From Streptantibioticus rubrisoli (lineage in GTDB: Bacteria > Actinomycetota > Actinomycetes > Streptomycetales > Streptomycetaceae): DNA of 42,398 bases. Location: positions 1 through 42,398 of the forward strand of contig NZ_JANFNH010000058.1 in the NCBI RefSeq assembly GCF_024436055.1. Reading direction: 5' to 3'. Under the pieces are notes generated by a model. That model saw nothing but the letters and a program-made list of their open reading frames with translations. It was not told where the DNA came from and ran no database searches. Shown here one piece after another: positions 15,749-24,366 of this stretch; the stretch's first letter is position 1, and the number at the start of each line of letters is the position of its first letter. Made by a program: the position numbers and the translations under genes.

Positions 15749-16414
15749 CTATGCGGACCGGCGCAGGTCCACGAAAGGGCGGCCGTCGGCCTCCCAGTGC
15801 TCCGCGGGGGTCCAGCCGGTGTCGGCCGCGGCTGCGAGCAGGGCGCGGGTGCCCAGCCGGGCCCACGGGAAGTCGCTGCCGTGCCGACCGCGGGCGTCCT
15901 CCACCCGTACCGTCAGCCGCTCGTCCACGTCGTAGGGCGCCGCCTCCACCAGCAACCGGCCGCCGGGGGCGAGGAGTTCGCGGATGCGCCGCAGCAGCGC
16001 GTGCGGGTCGCCGCCGATGCCGATGTTGCCGTCCGCCAGCAGCGCGGTGCCCCAACCGCCCTCCGCGGGCAGCCGGTCGAAGACCGAGCGGTGCAGTACC
16101 GCACCGCCCGCGCCGCGGGTTCGGGCCACCGCGGCCGGGCTGACATCCACGCCCAGCGCGCAGTGCCCGTACGCCGTGAGCGCCGCCACCAGGCGACCGG
16201 GGCCGCAGCCGATGTCGAGCACGGGGCCCTGACATCGGCGCAGCAGCGCGGCGTCGGCGGCGTCCGGCGCGGCGCACCAGCGCTCCACGTCCAGCGGTAG
16301 CAGCCAGCCGTCGGAGCGGCGCAGGAACAGCGGACCGCGCCCGGTGCGCAGGGCACGCGCGTACGGGTCGTCCACCCATGGTCGTTGACGTGATGTCAGT
16401 TCGGTGATGCTCAT
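15749..16414 (-). CDS. SAM-dependent methyltransferase, last gene of the GT2 operon
   Basis: A 221-residue class I methyltransferase. Motif I is VLDIGCGPGRLVAALTAYG (about 70-88), followed by ALGVDVSPAAVARTRG, LLADGNIGIGGDPHALLRRI (about 125-145) and APGGRLLVEAAPYD. The N-terminus (VDDPYARALRTGRGPLFLRRSDG) is unlike ordinary metabolic methyltransferases and recurs with the DUF2064/GT2 partners. The ATG at 16414 overlaps the previous gene's stop by 4 bases, showing translational coupling in the order GT2, DUF2064, methyltransferase. The acceptor is unknown; a glycolipid or sugar product of the two upstream genes is the natural guess. Confidence 0.85.
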   Translation of the reverse strand: MSITELTSRQRPWVDDPYARALRTGRGPLFLRRSDGWLLPLDVERWCAAPDAADAALLRRCQGPVLDIGCGPGRLVAALTAYGHCALGVDVSPAAVARTRGAGGAVLHRSVFDRLPAEGGWGTALLADGNIGIGGDPHALLRRIRELLAPGGRLLVEAAPYDVDERLTVRVEDARGRHGSDFPWARLGTRALLAAAADTGWTPAEHWEADGRPFVDLRRSA

Positions 16415-17067
16415 GAGACGGCCAACCCCCTGAGCACGGCGGCGAATCGGGAGCCGGGCGCCTCGGCGGCGACAGCGGCGGCGTCCGCGGCGGTGTCCAC
16501 GTCGCGCAGCGGCGGCAGGTCGCCGACCGACAGCCCGGCGTCCACCAGCCGCTGCCGCTGCACGGCGCCGGTGTGACTGGTGGACATCGGTACCCCGCGC
16601 ACCAGCGCGGGGTTGGGCCGGGCGAGCCCCAGCGTCCAGAACCCGCCGTCCGCCGCGGGCCCGAACCAGGCGTCGCACCCGCGCCAGGAGTCCGGACCCA
16701 GTACCGGAGCCAACAGTTCCGGGCTGAGCTGCGGGGTGTCCATACCGACCAGCAGCGCGGGCCCTTCCGCGCAGGCCCCGAAGGCCGCGGCCAGCCGCTC
16801 GTCCAGGCCGCCCGCCACCTGCGGCAGGACCTCGAACTCCGGCGGCAGCCACGGGCCGGGCGCGCCGTCCAGTACGAGCACCCGCCGTCGGGCGGGCGCC
16901 CGGCGCACCGCGTCCAGGGTGTCCACCAGCGCCGCCTCGGCCAGCGCGGCCGCCTGTCGCGGGCTGAACGGCGGGGTGAGCCGGGTCTTCACCCGGCCGG
17001 GCACCGGTTCCTTGGCGATCACCAGCAAGGTCACCGGCCCGGTGGGCGCGAGCCGTTGCGCACTCAT
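16411..17067 (-). CDS. DUF2064 / TIGR04282-type glycosyl- or nucleotidyltransferase-like protein
   Basis: A 218-residue protein of the DUF2064 family, with a GT-A-like nucleotide-binding fold. The signature start VTLLVIAKEPVPGRVKTRL (about 13-31), the middle LVGMDTPQLSPELL (about 108-121, acidic residue in the metal-binding position) and FGPAADGGFWTLGL are all present. TIGR04282 is named for arsenosugar biosynthesis, but no arsenic gene is nearby, so the label should not be taken as function. Both ends overlap neighbours by 4 bases (GT2 upstream, methyltransferase downstream), so the three proteins are made together. It may activate or transfer a sugar onto the GT2 substrate. Confidence 0.85.
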   Translation of the reverse strand: MSAQRLAPTGPVTLLVIAKEPVPGRVKTRLTPPFSPRQAAALAEAALVDTLDAVRRAPARRRVLVLDGAPGPWLPPEFEVLPQVAGGLDERLAAAFGACAEGPALLVGMDTPQLSPELLAPVLGPDSWRGCDAWFGPAADGGFWTLGLARPNPALVRGVPMSTSHTGAVQRQRLVDAGLSVGDLPPLRDVDTAADAAAVAAEAPGSRFAAVLRGLAVS

Positions 17068-17786
17068 CGCGTCACCTCCGCCGGGCGGCGCAGCACCGCC
17101 CGCATGTCACGCACCGCGTGCCAGGTGCCCCGCCAGGTGCCGGTGACCTTGGAGCGACCCGTGCGCGGAGCGTACGGAACGTCCAGTTCCAGCACCCGCC
17201 AGCCCTGGTCGGCGGCTCGCACCAGCATCTCCAGCGGATAGCCGGAGCGGCGGTCGGACAGTTCCAGGGCCAGCAGCCGCTCCCGGCGTGCGGCGCGCAT
17301 GGGGCCGAGGTCGCGCAGCCGAAGTCCGGTGCGGCGGCGGATCAGCCTGGCCAGTTCACGGTTGGCGACGCGCGCGTGCACCGGCCAGGCGCGGCGCACG
17401 GTCGGCCTGCGGCGGCCCATCACGAGGTCGGCGCTGCCATCCAGCACCGGCTGCGCGACGGACGGCAGCAGCGCGGGGTCGAGCGAGGCGTCGCAGTCGC
17501 AGAAGCACACCACATCGGCGGTGGCGGCCCGCAGCCCGGCGTGGCAGGCGGAGCCGAAGCCGCGTACCGGCTCGCGCACCACATGCGCTCCGAGCGAGGC
17601 GGCCAGCTCCGCCGATCCGTCGGTCGAACCGTTGTCGACCACGATCGCCCGCCAGCCGGGCGGTATCCGCTCCAGCACCCAGGGCAGCGCCTCCGCCTCG
17701 TTCAGGCAGGGCAGGACAACGTCGATCAGTGGGGTGTCAGATGAACTGCCGTCGTCCGGCGGCGAGGTGTTCTCGGTCACCCTCAT
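17064..17786 (-). CDS. GT2-family glycosyltransferase (polyprenyl-phosphate type)
   Basis: A 240-residue GT-A enzyme: IDVVLPCLNEAEALPWVLER (about 22-41) and AIVVDNGSTDGSAELAA bind the nucleotide sugar, and FCDCDASLDP (about 93-102) contains the DXD-type metal motif. The C-terminal part (RSGYPLEMLVRAADQGWRVLE, then VPYAPRTGRSKVTGTWRGT) matches dolichol-phosphate-mannose-synthase-like proteins. No C-terminal membrane helix is present. It heads the overlapping three-gene operon and is divergent from the response regulator, with 117 bases between, so the two-component system may control it. ATG 17786 is chosen; a GTG two codons later is also possible. Its product could be the lipid-linked donor for the GT87 enzyme, which is inference. 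Confidence 0.87.
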   Translation of the reverse strand: MRVTENTSPPDDGSSSDTPLIDVVLPCLNEAEALPWVLERIPPGWRAIVVDNGSTDGSAELAASLGAHVVREPVRGFGSACHAGLRAATADVVCFCDCDASLDPALLPSVAQPVLDGSADLVMGRRRPTVRRAWPVHARVANRELARLIRRRTGLRLRDLGPMRAARRERLLALELSDRRSGYPLEMLVRAADQGWRVLELDVPYAPRTGRSKVTGTWRGTWHAVRDMRAVLRRPAEVTR

Positions 17787-17903
17787 CACCCTACGAAGAC
17801 AAAAGCCACATTCCGGATTCCGGATCCTTACGAAACACGGACATCGGCTCCGGCGGACGGCCTCGCCCCGGCGTGCCGAAGGTCCCGGTGCGAGACTCGG
17901 ACC

Positions 17904-18674
17904 GTGACCACCGCAGCAGCAGCGAACACCGCCCGCCGGATCCTCGTCGTGGACGACGATCCGACCGTCGCCGAGGTCGTCGCCGGTTACCTGGACCGCG
18001 CCGGGTTCGCGGTGGAACGGGCGGCCGACGGCCACACCGCCGTGGCCCGGGCCGCCGCCACCCAGCCTGACCTGGTCGTGCTCGACCTGATGCTGCCCGG
18101 CATCGACGGCCTGGAGGTCTGCCGCCGAATCCGCGAGCAGGGGCCGGTGCCGGTCGTGATGTTGACGGCGCGCGGCGACGAGGACGACCGGATCCTCGGC
18201 CTGGAGATCGGCGCGGACGACTACGTCACCAAACCGTTCAGCCCACGTGAGCTGGTGCTGCGGGTGGAGTCGGTACTGCGTCGCGCGGGCTCCCCCGCGG
18301 CGCCCGGCCCCTGGCTGCGCTCCGGACCGCTCGCCCTGGATCCCACGGCGCGCCGCGCCACCCGGGACGGCGCCGAACTGGCCCTCACCATCCGCGAGTT
18401 CGATCTGCTCGCCTTCTTCCTGCGGCATCCAGGACGGGTGCTGGGCCGCGAGGAACTGATGCACCGGGTGTGGGGCTGGGAGTTCGGCGACCTGTCCACG
18501 GTGACGGTGCATGTACGGCGCCTTCGCGAGAAGATCGAGGAGGACCCGGCCCGGCCCAAGCTGATCAGCACGGTGTGGGGGGTCGGGTACCGGTTCGATC
18601 CACCGGAGGGCGCGGCACCGCGGACGGGCGCCTGTGGTGACGGCGACGCGGACGGGGCGGTGGCCGGTGCATGA
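17904..18674 (+). CDS. OmpR/PhoB-family response regulator
   Basis: A 256-residue regulator. The receiver domain (about 12-125) has the acidic cluster VVDDDP, phospho-acceptor D61 in VVLDLMLPG, the switch Thr in VVMLTARG and K110 in YVTKPF. The DNA-binding winged helix (about 145-235) ends with STVTVHVRRLREKIEEDP and VWGVGYRFDPP. The C-terminal 20 residues are a Gly/Asp-rich tail overlapping the kinase start. The gene begins with GTG 17904 and overlaps the kinase gene by 8 bases. It is divergent from the GT2 operon, a likely target. Confidence 0.92.
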   Translation: MTTAAAANTARRILVVDDDPTVAEVVAGYLDRAGFAVERAADGHTAVARAAATQPDLVVLDLMLPGIDGLEVCRRIREQGPVPVVMLTARGDEDDRILGLEIGADDYVTKPFSPRELVLRVESVLRRAGSPAAPGPWLRSGPLALDPTARRATRDGAELALTIREFDLLAFFLRHPGRVLGREELMHRVWGWEFGDLSTVTVHVRRLREKIEEDPARPKLISTVWGVGYRFDPPEGAAPRTGACGDGDADGAVAGA

Positions 18675-19788
18675 CCTGCTGGTGATCGCCGCGTACGCCG
18701 CGGCGGGCGCCGCCGTCGCGGGCCTGCTGGGCGCGTTGGCGCTACGGCTGCTGCGCCACCGCTCGGTCGCGCTGGCGGTGGCCGTCGTCCCCACCGTCTC
18801 GGTGACCGCGATGCTGGCCGGGACCTTGTCGGTGGCATGGGCGATGTTCCTGTCCTCGCACGACCTGCGGGTCATCATCCTGGTCTGCGCGATGGCGGCC
18901 GTGGTCTCGCTCACCGTGGCGCTGCTGCTGGGGCGCCGGGTCGTCGCGGGCAGCCGGGCACTGGCCTCGGCCACCCGGGCGCTGGGCGACGGCGCCGGAC
19001 TGACCCCGTTCACCGCGCCCGACAGCGCGCCGACCGCCGAACTGGCCGAGCTGGGCAGGGAGCTGGCCGCCACCAGCGCCAAACTCGCCGCCTCCCGGCA
19101 GCGTGAACGCGCGCTGGAGGCCTCGCGGCGGGAGCTGGTGGCCTGGATCTCGCACGATCTGCGCACCCCACTGGCTGGCTTGCGCGCCATGGCCGAGGCC
19201 CTTGAGGACGGCATCGCCGAAGACCCCACGCGCTACCACGCGCAGATCCGCGCCGAGGTGGAGCGGCTGAGCGCGATGGTGGGCGACCTGTTCGAACTCT
19301 CCCGCATCCAGGCGGGCGCGCTGCCCCTGTCGCCGTCCCGCATCTCGGTGTACGACCTGGTGGGCGACGCCATCGCGGGCGCGGACGCGCTGGCCCGCGA
19401 GCACGGCGTACGGCTGATCGGGCACGGTGTCGAACCGGTACCGGTGGAGGTCGACGGCCGGGAGATGACCCGCGTGCTGGCCAACCTCCTGGTCAACGCG
19501 ATCCACCGCACCCCGGCCGACGGCACGGTCGCGGTGGCCGCGCACCGGGAGGCCAACTCCGTGGTGCTCTCGGTCACCGACGGTTGCGGCGGCATCCCGC
19601 CGGAGGACCTGCCGCGCGTCTTCGACACCGGCTGGCGCGGCACCGGTGCCAGAACTCCGCCTGCCGGGGCGGGACTCGGCCTCGCCATCGTCCGCGGGAT
19701 CGTGGAGGCCCACCACGGCTACGCCGCCGTCCGCAACGTCCCCGGCGGCTGCCGCTTCGACGTCGTCCTGCCAGCGGCACCGAACTGA
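18667..19788 (+). CDS. Membrane sensor histidine kinase
   Basis: A 373-residue kinase, partner of the preceding regulator. Three hydrophobic segments near the N-terminus (HDLLVIAAYAAAGAAVAGLL; VALAVAVVPTVSVTAMLAG; VIILVCAMAAVVSLTVALLLG) leave almost no extracytoplasmic domain, so it probably senses a membrane event. A HAMP-like linker, then the H-box ELVAWISHDLRTPLAGLRAM (phospho-acceptor H163), N-box NLLVNAIHRTP, G1 TDGCGGIPPEDLPRVFD and G2 GAGLGLAIVRGI complete the catalytic part. The start GTG 18667 overlaps the regulator gene by 8 bases and puts the first helix right at the N-terminus; GTG 18634 is a longer alternative. The N-box has His-Arg where related kinases usually read Arg-His. Confidence 0.9.
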   Translation: MHDLLVIAAYAAAGAAVAGLLGALALRLLRHRSVALAVAVVPTVSVTAMLAGTLSVAWAMFLSSHDLRVIILVCAMAAVVSLTVALLLGRRVVAGSRALASATRALGDGAGLTPFTAPDSAPTAELAELGRELAATSAKLAASRQRERALEASRRELVAWISHDLRTPLAGLRAMAEALEDGIAEDPTRYHAQIRAEVERLSAMVGDLFELSRIQAGALPLSPSRISVYDLVGDAIAGADALAREHGVRLIGHGVEPVPVEVDGREMTRVLANLLVNAIHRTPADGTVAVAAHREANSVVLSVTDGCGGIPPEDLPRVFDTGWRGTGARTPPAGAGLGLAIVRGIVEAHHGYAAVRNVPGGCRFDVVLPAAPN

Positions 19789-19835
19789 CGGCGCTACGCG
19801 CCTTACTCCAGCCGCCAAGATCGCCCCCAAGGGCG

Positions 19836-20888
19836 CTAGCCACGCCCCGCGCGCAACGGCGCTTTCGCGAACTCCGCCATGCCGTCGTCGAATTCGACGG
19901 TCGCGGACCAGCCCAGTTCCTCATGGATCCGCCGCGAGGAGGCGGTGATGTGCCGGACGTCGCCCAGCCGGTACTCACCGGTCACCACGGGCGCCGGGCC
20001 GCCGTACTCGGTGGCGAGCGCGGTGGCCATCTCTCCCACGGTGTGCGGTGTGCCGCTGCCGACGTTGTACGGCCGCAGCATGCCGGGCCCCGCCTGGGCC
20101 ACCAACGCGGCGAGGTTCGCCGCGGCGACGTCCCGTACATGGACGAAGTCCCGCCGCTGACCGCCGTCTTCGAAGACCCTCGGGCTCTCCCCCCTCTCCA
20201 GTGCGGAACGGAACAGTGCGGCCACCCCCGCGTAGGGCGTGTCCCGCGGCATCCCCGGCCCGTAGACGTTGTGGTAGCGCAGCGCCACCGCCGTGCCGTC
20301 CGTCGCCCTGGCCCATGCCGCGGCCAGATGCTCCTGCGCGAGTTTCGTCGTCGCGTAGACATTGCGCGGGTCGACCGGGGCGTCCTCGTCCACCAGGCCG
20401 GGCCGCAACGGCTCACCGCAGTGCGGGCAGCGCGGCTCGAAGCGCCTGGCGTCCAGGTCGCAGACCCTGCGTGGCCCGGGGCGCACCCCGGCGTGCCGAG
20501 CGCAGTCGTACCTCCCCTCGCCGTACACCACCATCGAGCCCGCGAGCACCAACCGCCGCACCGTGCCCCGGGCCATGGCCGCGAGCAGAACCGCCGTACC
20601 GAGGTCGTTGCAGCTCACATAGTCGGGCGCGTCGCAGAAGTCCTTGCCGAGTCCCACCATCGCGGCCTGGTGGCACACGGCGTCAACTCCCCGCAGCGCC
20701 TCCTCGACCGCGGACGGGTCACGTACATCGGCGCGTACGAAGTCGACGTCGGACGCGATGTCCGGCGGCACGCAGTGAGCGGCGGGCAGCAGCGCGTCGA
20801 GTACCCGCACTCCGTGCCCTGCCCGGGTGAGTGCGGTGGCGATGTGCGAGCCGATGAAGCCCGCGCCTCCGGTGACGAGTACCAGCAT
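19836..20888 (-). CDS. NAD-dependent sugar epimerase/dehydratase with a cysteine insert
   Basis: A 350-residue extended short-chain dehydrogenase. NAD binding is at VTGGAGFIGSHIA (5-17); the catalytic set is S118 in AGSMVVYG and Y178/K182 in VYATTKLAQEH, so it should be active on a nucleotide sugar. Between them sits an insert of about 45 residues with C129, H132, C143 and the pair C154/C157 (CPHCG), which looks like a zinc knuckle and is not part of the classical GalE/RmlB fold. It is convergent with the kinase gene (47-base gap) and closes the glycosyltransferase block, where it would supply a sugar donor. Product identity is unknown. Confidence 0.87.
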   Translation of the reverse strand: MLVLVTGGAGFIGSHIATALTRAGHGVRVLDALLPAAHCVPPDIASDVDFVRADVRDPSAVEEALRGVDAVCHQAAMVGLGKDFCDAPDYVSCNDLGTAVLLAAMARGTVRRLVLAGSMVVYGEGRYDCARHAGVRPGPRRVCDLDARRFEPRCPHCGEPLRPGLVDEDAPVDPRNVYATTKLAQEHLAAAWARATDGTAVALRYHNVYGPGMPRDTPYAGVAALFRSALERGESPRVFEDGGQRRDFVHVRDVAAANLAALVAQAGPGMLRPYNVGSGTPHTVGEMATALATEYGGPAPVVTGEYRLGDVRHITASSRRIHEELGWSATVEFDDGMAEFAKAPLRAGRG

Positions 20889-20994
20889 GGACCGACCGTA
20901 CGGGCCGTCCGGCGCCGCTGGGTGGCGGCACGGGCGGTACGTCAGCGATTCGTAAGGTCGGCTCCCCGTGCCTCGCCACTGCCTGGGACCCGCG

Positions 20995-22986
20995 TCATAT
21001 GGTCAGCTCCAGGGTCGGCACGGACGGCGGTATGAACCCGAAGACCTGTGCGTACAGGGAGAGTTCGGCCTCCAGGCAGCGGACGATGTTCTCCTGGCGG
21101 CGGAAGCCGTGGCCCTCGCCGTCGAAGGTGAGGTACGCGTGCGGGATGCCCCGTCCGGCGATGGCCGCCAGGAACCGCTCGCACTGCGCCGGCGGGCAGA
21201 TGACGTCGTCCAGCCCCTGGAGCAGCAGGAAGGGCGCGCGGATCCGGTCAGCGTGGGTGACCGGGGAGCGATCGCGGTAGCGCTCGGGCACCTTGGCCAT
21301 CGGGCCGACCAGCGTCTCCAGGTACTGGGACTCGAAGTCATGGGTCTCGCCGCCCGCCGACCAGCCGGTCAGATCCAGTACCGGGAAGCTGATCGCGCCG
21401 CAGGCGAAGGTGGAGCACGAGACAAGTGCGGCGGCGGTGGTCCACCCGCCCGCGCTGCCGCCACGGATCCCCAACCGTGCCGGGTCCGCCACGCCCTCCG
21501 CCACCAGCGCCTCCGCGACCGCCACGCAGTCCTGCACGTCGACCACGCCCCACTGCTCACGCAGCCGGTTGCGGTAGGCACGCCCATAACCAGTGGAGCC
21601 GCCGTAGTTGACCTCCGCGATGCCGATGCCCCGAGAGGTGAAGTAGGTGATCTCCAGGTCGAGCACGAGCGGTGCCCGGCTGGTCGGTCCGCCGTGCACC
21701 CAGAGCACATAGGGCGGCAGTTCGCCCTCCGGCGCGGTGAACGCGGGGTTGTGCGGCGGGTAGAGGTGAGCGTGGATCTCCCGGCCGTCCGGGCCGGTGA
21801 AGGTGCGCTCGACGGGGGCGGGCAGCTCGTCGGGATCCACGGCGTCGCTGTGGTGGGCGGCGACCGCGCGGGGGCGGCCGGTACGGATGTCGAGTTCGAC
21901 GATCTCATGGCCGGTCGTGGCGGTGGCGGCGATCCCTATGACCCGCGTGCCGGTCACGGTGACCATGGCGTCCCATTCGGTCCACTTTCCCGGGACGTCG
22001 GTGAGTTCCCCCGTGGCGGGGTCCAGGATGCCGAGGCGCTGCGCTCCTCGGCCGTGGAGGGCGGCGATCAGCCCGTTGTCCAGCGGAGCGAACCAGCTCA
22101 GCCCGAGCCGCCATAGCGGACCCGCGAACTCCTCCTGCCGGGGGCAGAGGTTGACGGCCGCGCCGGTGGCCGGGTCGACCCGGTGGATGTTCCACCAGCC
22201 GGTGCGGTCGGTCGCGGCCAACAGCGTGTTGTCCCGGGCCCATTCGATTTGTGCGATGGACTCGTCGGGGCCGCCGATGAGGGTGCGGGCGCCGGAGAAA
22301 CCGTCATCGGTCACATCCGCGATCAGCACCTGCGTGCCGTCCCACGGCATCCGCGGATGGTCCCAGGCGATCCAGACGGCACGCGTTCCGTCCGGTGACA
22401 GCCGCGGCGCGGTGACGAACCTGTGGCTGTCATCGGTGAGTTCACGCACCCGCGTGCGGTCCTCGGCGGCTGACCCGTCCAGCGGCACCGCGGCCACGAC
22501 CCGTCGCAGGTCCGTTGGGCGCTGACCGGTGAACTCCTCCAGCACACACCACACTTCACCGCGATCGGCGTGTATCCGCAGGTCCGCCCAGCGCAGTCCG
22601 CCTCCGAGCGATGAGATCGGCGTCAGGGGACGCGGCTGGCTGCCCGGCACATCGGGCTCATAGGCGAACAGCCGCTGGTCGGCGAAGTGCGCGAAGACGA
22701 CCAGCGCTCCCCGCCCCGGGCCACGGTCGGTTCCGGCCCACGGCAGGCCGCCGTACTCGATGACCCGGCTCCGGACGTTCCACGGTGGGTGCAGCACGGA
22801 CTCCTCGGTGCCGTCCGGGCGTCGGCGCATCAGGGTGCGGCGCCCGCGCTCCGCGGGGCGCGGGGCGGTCCACCACAGTTCGTCTCCGACGATGCGGGCG
22901 AAGTCGGGCCGACCGTCGCGGGATGCGGCCGTCGCCGCGTCGATGGGTGACTCCCAGGTGCCGTACGGGGCGGTGTTGACGGTCAT
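20995..22986 (-). CDS. S9-family prolyl oligopeptidase-like serine peptidase
   Basis: A 663-residue cytosolic peptidase: an N-terminal beta-propeller (about 1-390, repeated blades such as RLSPDGTRAVWIAWDHPRMP) caps a C-terminal alpha/beta hydrolase (about 400-663). The nucleophile is the Ser of IRGGSAGGWTTAA (near 510), with Asp in LLLQGLDDVICPP and His in FDGEGHGFR. This architecture fits acylaminoacyl peptidase/dipeptidyl peptidase relatives acting on short peptides. An AGGAG site lies directly against the ATG at 22995 but 9 bases before the ATG at 22986, so the second is chosen. It is the last gene of the M55-M20-S9 operon, 12 bases after the M20 stop. Confidence 0.9.
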   Translation of the reverse strand: MTVNTAPYGTWESPIDAATAASRDGRPDFARIVGDELWWTAPRPAERGRRTLMRRRPDGTEESVLHPPWNVRSRVIEYGGLPWAGTDRGPGRGALVVFAHFADQRLFAYEPDVPGSQPRPLTPISSLGGGLRWADLRIHADRGEVWCVLEEFTGQRPTDLRRVVAAVPLDGSAAEDRTRVRELTDDSHRFVTAPRLSPDGTRAVWIAWDHPRMPWDGTQVLIADVTDDGFSGARTLIGGPDESIAQIEWARDNTLLAATDRTGWWNIHRVDPATGAAVNLCPRQEEFAGPLWRLGLSWFAPLDNGLIAALHGRGAQRLGILDPATGELTDVPGKWTEWDAMVTVTGTRVIGIAATATTGHEIVELDIRTGRPRAVAAHHSDAVDPDELPAPVERTFTGPDGREIHAHLYPPHNPAFTAPEGELPPYVLWVHGGPTSRAPLVLDLEITYFTSRGIGIAEVNYGGSTGYGRAYRNRLREQWGVVDVQDCVAVAEALVAEGVADPARLGIRGGSAGGWTTAAALVSCSTFACGAISFPVLDLTGWSAGGETHDFESQYLETLVGPMAKVPERYRDRSPVTHADRIRAPFLLLQGLDDVICPPAQCERFLAAIAGRGIPHAYLTFDGEGHGFRRQENIVRCLEAELSLYAQVFGFIPPSVPTLELTI

Positions 22987-22998
22987 GTCGGTCATCTC

Positions 22999-24366
22999 CT
23001 AACGGCTCAGGAAGCGGTCGAGGACGCGGACACCGAAGTGCAGGGCCTCCACGGGCACCCGCTCGTCAACACCGTGGAACAGCGCCCCGTAGTTGAAACC
23101 GGGCGGCAGCTTCAGTGGCGTGAAGCCGTAGCCGACAACGCCGAGTCGGGCGAACTGCTTGGCGTCCGTACCACCCGACATGCAGTACGGCACCACATGC
23201 GCGCCGGGATCGAAGTGCAGCAGTGCCTCACGCATCGCCGCGAAGGTCGCGGAGCGCACCGGCGCCTCCAGTGGCACTTGCCGGTGGTAGAACTCCCAAT
23301 TCACCGCGTCACCGGTGAGCTGGTCCAGGGTACGGACGAACTCCTCTTCGCCACCGGGCACTGTTCTGCCGTCCACATGGGCCGTCGCGCTGCCAGGAAT
23401 CACATTCACCTTGTAACCGGCCGACAGCATGGTGGGATTGGCGCTGTTGCGCAATGTCGTGTCCACCAGGGCGGCCGCCGGGCCGAGTTGGGCCAGCAGC
23501 TCTGCCAGGTCGTGGGCTAGATCGTCAGGTGATGTGGCGTCGAGGTCGATGCCGAGCCCGTGCACGGCGGCGAGTTCGGTGAGCGCTGCCCGCACTGTGG
23601 GGGTGAGCCGCAGCGGCCACTGGTGTTCGGCGATGCGGGTGATGGCGGCGGCCAGTGCGCTGACCGCGTTGTCGGGATTGGCCTTGGAGCCGTGCCCGGC
23701 CCTGCCGTTGGCGGTGAGTTTGACCCATGCGGTGCCTCGTTCTCCCGCGGCGACCGGATAGATGCGCAGGTCGCCGGCGCCGTGGAAGGTGAACGCCCCG
23801 CATTCGCTGATGCCTTCGGCGCAGCCCTCGAAAAGCTCGGCGTGCTGCCGGGTGAGGAAGTCCGCCCCGAAGGCCGCGTTGTCCTCCTCGTCGGCGGTGA
23901 AGGCGAGCACGATGTCCCGCCCGGGCCTGCGTCCTTGGCGCGCCCAGGCCCGAACCGTCGCCAGCACCATCGCGTCCATGTTCTTCATGTCGATGGCACC
24001 ACGGCCCCACAGCACGCCGTCTCGCACCTCGCCGGAGAACGGGTGCACCGTCCAGTCGGCGGGCTCCGCGGGCACCACGTCCAGATGGCCGTGGACCAGC
24101 AGGGCGTCGGCACCGGGATCCGTTCCTTCGATACGGGCCACCACGTTGGCACGCCCGGGCGCGGATTCCAGGATCCGCGGTTCGATCCCCGCGTCGGCCA
24201 GTTTCTCGGCGACGTACTCGGCCGCGGGTCGTTCGACGCAGTCGCCGCCGCCGCGGTTGGAGGTGTCGATTCGAATCAGGTCCGAGGTGAAGCGAACCAC
24301 TTCGTCGAAGACGACCGTGTCGTCCGGAACGTCTTGTGTCGCTCTCGCGAGCGTTACCTCAGCCAT
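22999..24366 (-). CDS. M20-family metallopeptidase (dipeptidase/deacylase)
   Basis: A 455-residue di-zinc hydrolase. Metal-binding motifs are LLVHGHLDVVPAEP (H94, D96), GRGAIDMKNMD (D126, the bridging ligand), TADEEDNAAFGADF (general base E160, ligand E161) and a late His in FHGVDERVPVE. The lid domain (about 200-330) includes GRAGHGSKANPDNAV. Family enzymes cleave dipeptides or N-acyl amino acids. The ATG at 24366 overlaps the upstream dppA-like gene by 8 bases and has GGAGG 6 bases before it. Operon position between a D-aminopeptidase and an oligopeptidase suggests it takes dipeptides released by its partners. Confidence 0.9.
   Translation of the reverse strand: MAEVTLARATQDVPDDTVVFDEVVRFTSDLIRIDTSNRGGGDCVERPAAEYVAEKLADAGIEPRILESAPGRANVVARIEGTDPGADALLVHGHLDVVPAEPADWTVHPFSGEVRDGVLWGRGAIDMKNMDAMVLATVRAWARQGRRPGRDIVLAFTADEEDNAAFGADFLTRQHAELFEGCAEGISECGAFTFHGAGDLRIYPVAAGERGTAWVKLTANGRAGHGSKANPDNAVSALAAAITRIAEHQWPLRLTPTVRAALTELAAVHGLGIDLDATSPDDLAHDLAELLAQLGPAAALVDTTLRNSANPTMLSAGYKVNVIPGSATAHVDGRTVPGGEEEFVRTLDQLTGDAVNWEFYHRQVPLEAPVRSATFAAMREALLHFDPGAHVVPYCMSGGTDAKQFARLGVVGYGFTPLKLPPGFNYGALFHGVDERVPVEALHFGVRVLDRFLSR

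Noticed and set aside
16411-17067. Arsenosugar biosynthesis as the role of the DUF2064 gene
   Set aside because: That is the family label only; no ArsM, ArsS or arsenic-resistance genes are in the window.
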